From Saposhnikovia divaricata (lineage: Eukaryota > Streptophyta > Magnoliopsida > Apiales > Apiaceae): DNA of 64,000 nucleotides. This document shows, piece after piece, positions 45,282-55,996 of this stretch; position 1 is the first letter of the stretch, and each line of letters opens with the position of its first letter. The translations under genes and the position numbers were made by a program. The stretch covers positions 51,705,546 through 51,769,545 of the forward strand of contig CM071600.1 in NCBI GenBank assembly GCA_036435485.1, in the 5' to 3' direction. The notes under the pieces were generated by a model that was not told the DNA's origin, did not search any database, and saw nothing but the letters and a program-made list of their open reading frames with translations.

Positions 45282-46397
45282 CAGAAAATTAAATTCAGAT
45301 AAAATATTATCCCGGATATGAGTACTCATATACCGTTTAGATTATGTCCCATATTATTTTTTATTAAAATGATCCTACCCGAATATAAATTATATGTTTA
45401 GTTCATTACGTTTCTAATTAAATAGCATATTATAATTTTTTAATAACATTTATAACTTTAAATTTTCATAAAATACGAGTCATCCATTCATTTATTTTTC
45501 ATCAAATACCTAATAGATCATTTTTTTAGATTTTCATTTTGTGATTGTTATATTTTTGTAATATTATACTTATTTTAGAATAAATGACTATTTATATAAT
45601 TCAAATAAAAATGATACCTAATATTAGTGGATCATATTTGACTCATATTCAATGAATCACAAACTATATGTTTAGAAAAAAAATATGACATTGATTCATA
45701 TGTGGTTCAAATCCGAAGCTCAGTATCCGGGATCGGTTTAAATGCGAATAAAATAATCTCATACCCAAATTTGAACAGAATAAAAGTAAAATAATTCGAT
45801 ATTTGATGGTGACTTTGCTAGATTTTTTTTTTTCAGACTTTGCTAACTTATTTCACGTGTAAAAAAGGTACACACAATGTTGAAAAATTCCTCATGTTGT
45901 CCTGTACTGGCTAGTTAGCTTTCAAGCTTTGTGTTCTTTAATTTTGTAATCAACGTGTGTGTGTTTTTTTTTTTTGAAGCAAAAAATCAACGTGTGCTAT
46001 ACCCAAAATATAAATGATGTCATTTTCCAAAAATTATACCTCCACATAAATTTTTAAAATAATTCTCTTTTGTGACGTTCTTGCTTTTAGCGGGTATGTA
46101 TGACACAAACTGCATCTTCACTATATTATTGATTCCTTTTCTGCGTGTGTAATTGTCAAATCTTCAATACATATTGTCCATTCTCCGTTATGTAGCCTGT
46201 TTCCTTTATACTACATACTAAAGAATTCTCAGTGCATAAACATAAGAAAGAAATCACTGGAAAGCTACAATAAAACAATTCTTGAACACATCATTGTTAC
46301 AAATTTCATTTTTCTCAGTTTAAGCAAAACATCATAGTTTTCATTTCCGTCAACTAACCAATTGATGCAAGTTTAGCCTGACTATGGATGTAGCATC
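45282..46397. other. Intergenic, 3' flank of copy 3
   Basis: AT-rich DNA with no coding signal or element ends that I can define. Confidence 0.45.
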
Positions 46398-47999
46398 TCA
46401 TAATCTTGGGATGCTTTGTTCATGGTAGAAAAAGTTATTTGGATCAACCTTACTCTTAATGCCCGCTAATCTTTCGAAATTGTTTTTGAAATACTTCGTA
46501 CCCCAAGAGCTTGCCACAAAAAAACTTGTGGACCTATCTTTATTCTTTCCCAAATCAAGATCTCTGTAATTGACATATGCAGCTCTCGGAGATTTTGAAA
46601 CATATCTTTCCATGTAGCTGTAAAGATTGCGAATCCAACCAATGTGTTTCGCTTCCACATCCTTATCGTCAGAGGTCCAGCCTGTTGCGTACTGAATCAT
46701 AAACCTGTTGCCCTTCCTATGAGGGAAAGGAATCTCGGATTCTGAAATTTTACTCATCTTTCCACCATATGGAGTCCATACTATGAAAGGAGAATCCTGC
46801 TGAACAAACCTTTTTAATAGCCCTTTAAGTCCGGTTTTTGAGATCGGTTTTTGCACATAATCAGACTTTGCTTTGAAAGCCCTCCTGAATGGAGGAGATT
46901 TACCTTCAATCAGAGCTTCTAAACTTGTATTGTATCCTGATGATGCAGATATGAAAAGAACAGATTCAAGCCAGCTCATCTCGGTACAGTTTTCTTGCTT
47001 TAATCCTAATTCCGGAAAGCTCTTCTTCATGATTTTAAGTAGTCTCTCAGTTCCGCCAAGAAACAATGCATTATAAGATGTCTGTACAGTTTTTTCGCCT
47101 TCTATAGCTGCATCCACAACTAAAAAAATGACTCTCATGAAGAGATCTTCATCAACTTTATGTGCAATTTGTTGATATTTATGCAGTTGCTTCATCGTGT
47201 CATTGTCCATGGTCTTGGCAAAGTTGAAAACTGTGACAGTTGATGGAACAGTAACTAACTTTATCTTCCACGAAATAATAATCCCAAAACTTCCCCCTGC
47301 ACCTCCTCTGATGGCCCAAAATAGATCTTCACCCATGGATTTTCGATCAAGAATTGTTCCATTCGCATTAACCAGCTGAGCATCGACAACATTGTCCGCT
47401 GCAAGGCCATATTTCCTCATCAGAGGACCATAACCGCCTCCTGTAATGTGCCCTCCAATGCCTACACTCGTGCAAAGGCCAGCTGGAAAGCCATGGATAT
47501 TACTCTTCTCTGCTATTTTATAATAGAGTTGACCAATGGTTGCACCAGCTTCAACCCAAGCAGAGTTATCATTAATATCGACAAAAATGGATTTGAAATT
47601 CGATAGATCAAGTACAAGAAATGGTTGCTTCATATCTGATTTATAAGATAAGCCTTCGTAATCATGGCCACCACTACGTACTCGTAGCTGAATTCCAAGT
47701 TCTTTTGAGCAAATAACAGCAGCTTGGACATGTGATATGTTTAATGGTACGAAAATAAGCACAGGTTTTGGAACAGAAGGTACCGTCAACCTGGGGTTTT
47801 GTGCAGTATTTTCAAGAATTATTGTAAAGGAAGAGTTGTCAGGGGTGTAGAATGTTGTGGAGAATGGAATGGAGATATCTGAATTCAGAGATAGACACTG
47901 ATGAAAACTATCTTGAATTGGAGTTGAAGAAGCCCTTGAAGCTGTAAACAGAAGTGCCAACACTGAGAAGGTGAAAGAGATTGATATTGATAGCTCCAT
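46398..47999 (-). CDS. BBE-like FAD-linked oxidoreductase, copy 3
   Basis: A complete intronless 533-residue protein with a signal peptide (about residues 1-23). Flavin-binding His112 lies in RVRSGGHDYEG and Cys176 in GLCTSVGIGGH. Val179 fills the oxygen gatekeeper position. Tyr190 (GGGYG) keeps the usual active-site Tyr. The residue two before Gln436 is Met434, not the Lys of the AtBBE-like 15 type or the Asn of copies 1, 2 and 5. NYRDLDLG lies near residue 478, and the protein ends HEQSIPRL. It belongs to a different subgroup from copies 1, 2 and 5. Expected to be a secreted or vacuolar oxidase of unknown substrate. Confidence 0.93.
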   Translation of the reverse strand: MELSISISFTFSVLALLFTASRASSTPIQDSFHQCLSLNSDISIPFSTTFYTPDNSSFTIILENTAQNPRLTVPSVPKPVLIFVPLNISHVQAAVICSKELGIQLRVRSGGHDYEGLSYKSDMKQPFLVLDLSNFKSIFVDINDNSAWVEAGATIGQLYYKIAEKSNIHGFPAGLCTSVGIGGHITGGGYGPLMRKYGLAADNVVDAQLVNANGTILDRKSMGEDLFWAIRGGAGGSFGIIISWKIKLVTVPSTVTVFNFAKTMDNDTMKQLHKYQQIAHKVDEDLFMRVIFLVVDAAIEGEKTVQTSYNALFLGGTERLLKIMKKSFPELGLKQENCTEMSWLESVLFISASSGYNTSLEALIEGKSPPFRRAFKAKSDYVQKPISKTGLKGLLKRFVQQDSPFIVWTPYGGKMSKISESEIPFPHRKGNRFMIQYATGWTSDDKDVEAKHIGWIRNLYSYMERYVSKSPRAAYVNYRDLDLGKNKDRSTSFFVASSWGTKYFKNNFERLAGIKSKVDPNNFFYHEQSIPRL

Positions 48000-48044
48000 A
48001 TCTTGAGTTTGTTTTTTGTGTCTTAATGTCTTATGGCTAATGTT

Positions 48045-48055
48045 TAATATATAAT
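48045..48055 (-). promoter_or_regulatory. TATA-like box of BBE-like copy 3
   Basis: Minus-strand ATTATATATTA, about 46-56 bp upstream of the ATG. It differs from the CTATAAATA form of copies 1, 2 and 4. Confidence 0.45.
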
Positions 48056-49372
48056 GTCTTGGGAGATCTTGATGACTTTCTGTTAATATGTGAACAGTTG
48101 CAAACTGGAATATAGAAATTTTAGATGTTAGTGGGGGAATGTAACAAAATAGTTTTTTTCATGTTGAATATTTTGTTATTGCAACCTGGAATGGTTGACT
48201 TACAAAACTTTAAGCTACAACAAACCGCTAATTAGATCTGGGCTACTAATTTAAATGTTGCCATAGTCCCGTGCAGAACTTGTAAAATTATAAGCTTTAA
48301 GATACACATGATTATAGGCATAGCCATTCTAAAGCTGATCAACTTGCAAGTTAATCTGATTCTTAAATTTTGAACTTAGTATGTACATAATACAGACACT
48401 TTCTTCTGGCAGGAATGCTATCTTAGAGTTGAAAATCCACAGAGAAAGTGTTGTACAATTAACAATCACATGCAAAATGCAGCATTTTCTTATTCATGTG
48501 TCGTGTTCTTGACGATATAGAGTTTGCTTCAAGCCTGCAATATGATACACCGTTCCTAGTAATTTCTTCTTTAGAAAACTGAGTTGTAGTAAAGTCTGAA
48601 CATAGAAATACTTTTTAAAGGCTGGTTAACAGGAGTACGAAAACATATGCTGTTATGCTTTTTCGGTGTTGATAGTGTTAAATTATCTTTATGATATAAT
48701 TCTATTACATTTACCCGTAATGTCTCGCTGAATTACATCTCGACACTTGGCCAACATCGGATAAAATCTGCATGTTATTCATATGATTTTAGCCAGAAAA
48801 TTTGTATAATATGTGATTGCAATTTGTATTATATTTTTTACATTGATGGAATTAAATTCTTCTGCTTTACTCTATATTATTCGGTTGGTTGGCCAAGTTA
48901 GGAAGTCTTTCAGCAACATTTTGAGACTCTAGCTATCCAGAACTTGCAAGGGAGACTCTAGATAATAGTTCACTGTGTTGTGCAGTCCACAATGAACTTG
49001 TGGCGAACAATTAGTCATGACATTTTCATGAAAATTCTCCATCGCAAGTAGGGTAATTTTCAGCTCCAATGTAATTTTCCGTCTGGTTCTCTTTCTTGTG
49101 GTGAAAAAAGGATACCGAAATATAATGTATAGACATTAATATGTAGAGCATTAATCGTAGATGTTTAAATTGAAGCATTGAAACATAAAGCTCATTCATC
49201 TCTATGCTTAAGCCATAGATGTACTCTGATATATAATAAGCTTTCTAATATCTGTTTATAGAATTAGAAACACAAAGCGCACTTGGACTGGAGAACAGTA
49301 TTTCAAATTCTTTAATTAGATTATGTTTTTTTGAAGCAGATGAGTTGTTTATTGTGCACTAACCCAAGCAAG
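48056..49372. other. Intergenic between copies 3 and 4
   Basis: Promoter side of copy 3 and 3' flank of copy 4. I see no gene or transposon ends, so this is the cleanest spacer in the array. Confidence 0.5.
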
Positions 49373-51013
49373 CTACTCTTTGTTTCCCCATCTGTAGGTT
49401 GGTCTTGGAAGTGTAGGAATGCTTTGTTCGAAGTTGAAAAAGTTATCTGGATCAACGTTAGTCTTTATCTGTACCAGCCTGTTGAAATTGTTCTTATAGT
49501 ACCTGTAACCCCATGCACTTGCCTCAACAAAGCTTGTGCTTTTATTCTTATTCATTCCTAAATCAAGATCTCTGTAATTCACGTATGCACCTCTTGGAAA
49601 CATGGGAGCATAAGCTGCCATGTAGTTGTAAAGCTTTCGAATCCAGTCAACATGCTTCGTCTCTGTATCTTTATTTGCTTCAGACCACAGAGTGAGGTAC
49701 TGGATTTTATATAATGTTCCTTTTCTATGTGGAAAAGGTGTTTCGGATTCTGAGATTCTACTCATCATTCCTCCATATGGATTCAATATCATTAAAGGAG
49801 AATCCTCTTCCAATAGCCGGGTCCACAGTCCTTCAAGGCCAATCTCTGGTATAGGCTGTGTCATGAAATCGGACTTGGCCTTAAAATAATTCTTGAAAGT
49901 CGGCTTGCCATTAAGAAGTACTTCAGGTGGTGTGTTTGCTGGATATTGAGCAATGTAGAGCACTGATTGAATCCAACTCATTTCGTTGCAGTCACTTTTT
50001 TTCACCCCAAGTTCAGGGAAACTTTTCGTCAAAACTTCAAGTAATTGATCAGCTGTACCAAGAAAAAGTGCATTATAACCTGTGGTTATTGTCCTTTGTC
50101 CTTTTTTAGCTGAGTCAGTTGGTTGTATAATGACTCTAAGAAAGAGCCTTTCATCAAGCTTATCCGCAATTTGTTGCCATTTATAGAGAAGTTTTGTTGC
50201 CCCTTGATCTAAGGTTCTCGGAACATAAAACCCTGTAACGATCGATGGTACCGGGACAAGCTTTATTTTCCAGGAAACAATGACTCCGAAACTTCCACCT
50301 CCACCTCCTCTGATGGCCCAAAAAAGATCTTCTCCCATTGCTTGTCGATCCATAAGTTTTCCATTGGCATCTATTATCTGAGCATCAAGTACATTATCGA
50401 CTCCAAGTCCATATTTTCTCATCATAGTACCATATGCACCTCCTGTAATGTGCCCTCCAATGCCTAAACTTGTGCAAAGACCAGCTGCAAACCCGTGAAC
50501 TTTGCTCTTCTCAGCAATTCTGTAATATACTTCACCAACTGTAGCGCCTGCTTGAACCCATGCAGTGTTATCTTGTATATTAACATGAATTGATCGTAGT
50601 TTGGAGAGGTCAAGAATGAGAAAAGGTGAGCCCATTTCTGATACGTATGACACACCTTCATAATCATGGCCTCCACTACGGACTCTGAGCTGAATACCAA
50701 GCTGTTTTGAGCAAATGACAGCAGCTTGTATGTGTGATTCTTGGGAAGGTTTGAAAATAAGCAAAGGCTTGGGAATGTTAGGTCCTAAAAGCCTAAGATT
50801 TTGGGCTGTCGATTCAAGGACAGAAGCGAAAGAAGTGATATTTCGGGTGTATAAGCTTGTAGAGAATTGAATTGAATTTCCAGAACTGAAGGACAGACAT
50901 CTGTAAAAAACATCTTCAATGGGATATGATGTAGCCCTTGAAGCCAAAAACACTAGGATTATGAGACTGAGCAAATAGCTTGCAAGGTTATTGAATGAGA
51001 TTGATAATGCCAT
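49373..51013 (-). CDS. BBE-like FAD-linked oxidoreductase, copy 4 (dehydrogenase-type residues)
   Basis: A 546-residue intronless protein from the ATG at 51013. The same frame is open to an ATG at 51088, but that one lies upstream of the TATA box and would place 25 polar residues before the signal peptide (MALSISFNNLASYLLSLIIL), so I reject it. His116 (RVRSGGHDYEG) and Cys180 (GLCTSLGIGGH) are the flavin anchors. Leu183, in place of Val, fills the oxygen gatekeeper position; in this family that residue goes with poor oxygen use. Tyr194, Lys436, Gln438 and Tyr480 reproduce the active-site set I recall for the monolignol dehydrogenase AtBBE-like 15, at almost the same numbers. One oddity is GGAYG where GGGYG is usual. 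A role in phenylpropanoid or cell-wall oxidation is possible but inferred. Confidence 0.92.
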   Translation of the reverse strand: MALSISFNNLASYLLSLIILVFLASRATSYPIEDVFYRCLSFSSGNSIQFSTSLYTRNITSFASVLESTAQNLRLLGPNIPKPLLIFKPSQESHIQAAVICSKQLGIQLRVRSGGHDYEGVSYVSEMGSPFLILDLSKLRSIHVNIQDNTAWVQAGATVGEVYYRIAEKSKVHGFAAGLCTSLGIGGHITGGAYGTMMRKYGLGVDNVLDAQIIDANGKLMDRQAMGEDLFWAIRGGGGGSFGVIVSWKIKLVPVPSIVTGFYVPRTLDQGATKLLYKWQQIADKLDERLFLRVIIQPTDSAKKGQRTITTGYNALFLGTADQLLEVLTKSFPELGVKKSDCNEMSWIQSVLYIAQYPANTPPEVLLNGKPTFKNYFKAKSDFMTQPIPEIGLEGLWTRLLEEDSPLMILNPYGGMMSRISESETPFPHRKGTLYKIQYLTLWSEANKDTETKHVDWIRKLYNYMAAYAPMFPRGAYVNYRDLDLGMNKNKSTSFVEASAWGYRYYKNNFNRLVQIKTNVDPDNFFNFEQSIPTLPRPTYRWGNKE

Positions 51014-51050
51014 ATCTGTGGTCGATGTGTTTGCCTTGTGATCACAGCGC

Positions 51051-51060
51051 TTATTTATAG
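51051..51060 (-). promoter_or_regulatory. TATA box of BBE-like copy 4
   Basis: Minus-strand CTATAAATAA, 38-47 bp upstream of the ATG at 51013. It decides the start codon because the alternative ATG at 51088 is upstream of it. Confidence 0.65.
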
Positions 51061-51088
51061 ACTTGTAGATTCTGGAAAATGACACCAT

Positions 51089-52847
51089 GTATGAGGTAAT
51101 GGAAACGTATAATATAGTTACAACGTTAGTTTTTTTTTTTTTTTTTAATACTATGGATTATGGTGGAATGCATGCTTCACCTTGACAATCTAATTACTGT
51201 TTCGTACATAAGTAAAGTAAACTTACAATTATATTGATATCTAAGGATTATTGAATTAGATGAAGGTGCAAAATGAATGAAAATATGAAAAAAATATCCG
51301 TGTTTTGGCTTTAGTAAATATCGAGTGTTTAATGCTGTCACAGTATGAACTTGTTCTGCATATACACGCTCTATGCTCTACAGCCATATAGTGTGCGGTA
51401 CTTTTAGATCTTCAGTTAGTGCAGAATGTTTGCCACATTTATCAGTACCTCCAGTTAGTGACCATGTTATTGATGCATGTGCATCAGTTTCGGTTTTTAT
51501 GCTCAGTAATTGCCAATTAAGAATCACTAACATGTATGTCTTCTCTGAAAACCACTAGTTGAATCACAAAGCCCATTTATGATCTAGTGCTGCTCAAGAA
51601 GTGGTCTCTCCTGGTCGGTTCCAAATACTTGTTTCATGTAATTTTGTCTAGTGGAGGAGTCTGGTTATTACAATGCAATCACATCTTGGCGAAAAATGCT
51701 TTTGTAAAATACTTGTCCATGTAATTTTTTGCAGTTGCAGCTTGTAAGGTTACAACAACTATTCGGTGCTGATTGATTAGATTAAGTATTTATAATTGAA
51801 CTTTCGTAAGATTGGTGGTGGCCGATGAAATACAAAAATTCCTGATTTTGCCACATTTTTTACCAAGTTTCATGAAATTTACTCTGTCACATACATTTGG
51901 CTTTTTTCCAAAGGCGACCACTACCTATTTTCTCGAAACCACATACAATAAAAAGTATCAGATTAGACTAGAGGTATGCATTGAGAATTAGTCCATGTGG
52001 GCTGTGGCACTGGCTGCTGTGTCAGGTTTTAAGAGCTCTATCATGATTAGGCTCGGGTGCATAAGCCCTTCTTTGGTCTACCTTAGACTTGCAACTTGTG
52101 GTCGAGGTATCCAGTTCGAAGAGTTCTATCATAGTTTAGCCCGGGTACGTGCATAAGCCCCTTCTTCAGTTCTTTGGTCCTCCTTAAGACCTGCAACATA
52201 AGTTTTGCTTCAGTTTTCCTTTGGGATAGAGGGCTTACTACATGACACTTGAGTGCAACTATCTGCGACCAAGCACTCTTTGATTTTTAATAAATAATCA
52301 AAAGAGTAGGGTCATGTATAAGAAGACACAGGGTATGGTAAGAATACGAAAATGGGAAAAACGAAATTAAAATTTTAAGTTTGCTACCTGGCTAGTAAAT
52401 CCAGCTGATTACATTTTGCGTAAATCCTGTATAACCTGGGTATGGTAAGAATCAGGAAGAGAAAAATCTTTAAGATAGGAGAAGACACGAAAACCGCTGG
52501 GAACTTAGATGTAACTGATATTTAACATGTACTTGGCAAAATTAATTAATTCACTGGAAAATTTAAACTCTTATTTGAATTTACGACGGATGTCATCGTC
52601 CTTCATAAAATCCACTCAATTTAAAAGTTTGAAACATCAAACTAATATCATAATGAATCTGTGACGGACACGTGAGAATCTGTAACACTAATTTCATAGA
52701 AGGCTCTCATGCAGCAGAAGAAGCCTCCATTAGCACATCTTAAGGTATTAAAGTATTATATCTTTGTTTTATCTTTTATTTTAGAAATATTACAAATCTT
52801 TCTGTTCTCTCTGGGCAGAAATGTTTCCATTGCTTGTCTTATCATTA
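51089..52847. other. Intergenic between copies 4 and 5
   Basis: Has a poly-T run near 51129-51146. At about 52030-52195 are two imperfect copies of a ~75-bp unit containing GTGCATAAGCCC and CTTTGGTC. No gene seen. Confidence 0.5.
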
Positions 52848-54819
52848 TTAAACTTTTAGTTTGCTGATTAGTGGAATGCTCTGCTCATGCCTGAAGAAGT
52901 TGAGTGGATCAGCCTTTGTTTTTACTTGTGCCAGTTTCCTAAAGTTACTTTTAAAGTACTTATTTCCCCAGATTGCTGCTTCATTGTAGCTTGTGTATGG
53001 CTGCTTATTGATCCCCAAGTCAAAATCCCTATAATTCTGGTAAGCTGTTCTTGGAGAGTGGGAGACGTATGGCTTCATGTACTTGTATAGCTTCCTTATC
53101 CAGTCAATATGCTTCTCTGATGCTTTGTCATTATTAACATCCCATTTCACTATGTACTGTACGTTGTACAAGTTGCCTTTTCGATGCGGAAAGGGAATCT
53201 CAGATTCTGAAATCTCTCCCATTCTTCCTCCAAATGGTTCTAGTATCACAAAAGCTAATTCTTCTTCAAGCATTCTTTTCCAGATTCCTTGGAGCCCGCT
53301 TATAGGTATTGGTTTAGTCACAAAATCTGATTTTGCCTTTAAATTGCTTTTGTACTGGTCTGTTCTGGTCAGCAAAACATCCCAGGACTGCCCTGCTGTG
53401 TAACCTGCAAATGCTAGTGCAGATTCAATCCATGTCATTTCTGTGCAGTTTTCCACTTCTAGACCTAATTCTGGAAACCATTGGCTCATCATTGACATGA
53501 GCTCACTAACTTCCCCCAGAAATAGTGACTGAAATAAAGCTTTTAGTACTTTCTTATTGTTTATAACCTCTCCAACATTCTGCATGGTGATTCTGATGAA
53601 GAGATCTTCGGGTAACTTATCTGCAACATATTGCCACCTGTGAACAAGTTCAGTGGCTCCTTGGTCTAACTTCTTATCGATGTTAAAGTATGAGGGTGTT
53701 TGAGATTACTTAAAATAAGTTACTTTTGACTTAATGGGAATATTTTTAACTTAAAGGAGAAAGTAAAATTGTTTGCTTTAAGTTGAATGAAAGTGTTCGG
53801 GTAATTTTACTTAAAGTTAAATGGGGGTTTAACAATTTTGATTTAAAGTGAAATTTGACTTTAAAAAATTTTAAACTCATCATATTTAAGCTTTACAAGA
53901 ATTGTGAAAAAAAAAAAAAACATAAGTCATAAGTCATAAGTCAAAAGTACCTAAATGGAGCTTATGACTTTAAGCAGTTTTTTAACTTAAAGCACGGCTT
54001 AAAGCCGGTTACACAAACACTACAAAAACTCCTTAAAGGAGCTTTCTCCTTTAAGCCTCCTTAGCCAAACAGGCTCTATGTCACCACTGGTGGAACTCGG
54101 ACCAGCTTGATTTTCCACGATACAATGACTCCAAAGCTGGCTCCACCTCCTCCCCTAATAGCCCAAAATAAATATTTTCCCATGGTTTCTCTGTCAAGGA
54201 TTCTTCCATACACATCAATCGGGTATGCATCTATTACATTGTCAGCTGCAAGTCCATATTTTCTCACCATATTACCCAATCCTCCACCACTTAAATGGCC
54301 TCCAATGCCTACACTAGGACATGTCCCTGCTGGGAATCCATGAACTTGACTTTTCTTTGCGATGTTGTAGTACACTTCTCCTAGTGTTGCCCCAGATTGT
54401 ACCCATGCTGCTTCTTCCTCTAAGTCTATTCTGACTGATCGGAGATTGATGAGGTTGATAATGATAAAAGGGGTCTGGCAGCGGTATGATTGGCCTTCGT
54501 AGTCGTGACCCCCACTGAGAATTCTAGCTTCCAGGCCATGTTTTCTGCTGCAAAGTATTGATGCTTTGATTTCTATATCAGTATAGGGAGTGATGATGAA
54601 CTGAGGTTTTGGGCTTGTAGAATTAACCCATCTCGGATTTTGTTGAGAGGACTGCAAGAGTAATGAATAGGAAGGTGAACCTGGTACTTGGAGATAGTCT
54701 GAAGAGTTGATAAACCTTGAAGAATGGGAGGACATGCATTTTACAAATGCTTCATTTGTTGCATTGCATGCTGCTAATAGTGCCGCAAGGAGGAGGCAAA
54801 TTAGTTTGGTGTAGGTCAT
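52848..54819 (-). pseudogene. BBE-like oxidoreductase, copy 5, disrupted by a MITE
   Basis: Two halves of one gene. The first (54819 to about 54077) encodes a signal peptide, SGGHDYEG, GTCPSVGIGGH (flavin Cys, gatekeeper Val) and GGGLG, where Leu replaces the active-site Tyr. The second (53691 to 52848) has NVQY (Asn and Gln), NYRDFDLG and the HEQSIP end. A 385-bp MITE separates them after the codons for PPVVT. Without the MITE and one copy of its target the length is 1584 bp, or 527 codons plus stop, as in copy 1. I see no other stop or frameshift, so inactivation looks recent. Unless the insert is spliced out, the product stops in the middle of the protein. The gene is in the copy 1/2 clade. 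Confidence 0.9.
53692..54076. mobile_element. MITE inserted in BBE-like copy 5
   Basis: Ends are GAGGGTGTTTGAGATTAC and, reverse-complemented, GAGCCTGTTTGGCTAAGG. TAT (or TATG) is duplicated at 53689-53691 and 54077-54079. The empty-site sequence is known from copy 2 (AAAGTATGTCACC). The interior is rich in ACTTAAAGT-like palindromes. PIF/Harbinger-like by its ends and 3-bp target. No coding capacity. Confidence 0.8.
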
Positions 54820-54852
54820 ATTTGTGTTTGCAATTTAAAGTACAGTCTCTTG

Positions 54853-54862
54853 CTATTAATAG
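54853..54862 (-). promoter_or_regulatory. Degraded TATA-like box of copy 5
   Basis: Minus-strand CTATTAATAG, where copies 1, 2 and 4 have CTATAAATA-type boxes at this spacing. It is possibly a weakened promoter. Confidence 0.4.
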
Positions 54863-55514
54863 AAATTTCAACAAATGTAGAGACTCAAAATCAAAGTAAA
54901 ATTTGCATCTTCTTATTCTTTAAATTTATTCTCTGTAATTTCCGACCATCTTTTTCGGTTTATTTCAATTTGAGTTTCACCGAAGTCATGAATTCCGATC
55001 AAATTTAGTTGGAAAGCTGAGATAAATTTTGGTGCTTATGTTTTACGATTGCTTCACACAATTTTCAATCATAATCGATAACTATTTCAGACCGAATTCA
55101 AAAAACGTATAATTCTCACTTCTTCGTAACCAAAAGCCATAAAATCAAAAAATTCTTACTTTAATGGCATTTGTCCTCACTTTTCGACAGTTCAAAACTT
55201 ATCAAAGACAAAATGAGCGTTTGAGTGTGTCAATTAGGAAAAAATAAAAATCAAAGTCCTGAACCGTAAGTGATTCCACACGTTTTAACTAGGAAATATC
55301 TCATCTTCAATCTTTAGATACGACCTTGTGTTTCACGTTCTAAATCCAAAATGTGGCCTGGGGTACCATCAGATATTGAGTTAGTGCAGAATATTTGCCA
55401 TAATGATACTGATCTATAGTGTTGATCATGTTCATGAGTTGATAAATACAGATACTAATACTTCTATGGTTGAATTTTAACAAATCGGACAATAATGTGT
55501 CTTCTTTAAATATT
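54863..55514. other. Upstream DNA of copy 5
   Basis: AT-rich, no gene or element ends recognised. Confidence 0.4.
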
Positions 55515-55904
55515 AAAGCATCTCCGATGGGTACAAACCCTAGCTAAAATACTAGTTGGCATACCATAAATAATAATTATACATAATTTGTAAAAAAATG
55601 CTCACTCCAATGGTACATTCCTCTTGTCTATAAATTTAGCTATATTGGCTATATTTGTCGAATCTGTAGAGAACTGTAGAGACCTGTAATAAAATAACAC
55701 ATCATCTGTTACCATATTATTTAGGATATATTCTATTTTTAACAACTTGAAATAATAATAACATTCTATTTTTAAAATATAGCTAACGATTATAACCAAT
55801 TCCATTGGAGCACAACACATTACAGGTTCAACAAATTTTACATAATCAATATTTTATATCATTTTAGCCAACTATTTTAGCTAACACCGTTGGAGATGCT
55901 CTTA
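55515..55904. mobile_element. MITE with GAGCATCTCC ends
   Basis: Left AAGCATCTCCGATGGG; right end, reverse-complemented, AAGAGCATCTCCAACGG. The inner parts also match (AGCTAAAATACTAGTTGG versus AGCTAAAATAGTTGG). This is a very common plant end type. The superfamily is not settled here and the target duplication is unclear. Confidence 0.6.
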
Positions 55905-55996
55905 GCCTTCGGTCCCAAAGCCCACTTTTTTAGTGTTGCCCTGCCCACTTATCTAGCGCATTTTGTCAGTAAGGTCTACTAACATTGCAATCGCAT

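Noticed and set aside
2849..54819. Naming individual copies as reticuline oxidase, cannabinoid synthase or carbohydrate oxidase
   Set aside because: The general fold and flavin motifs are shared by all of these. The substrate-deciding residues do not match one of them well enough to name a product.
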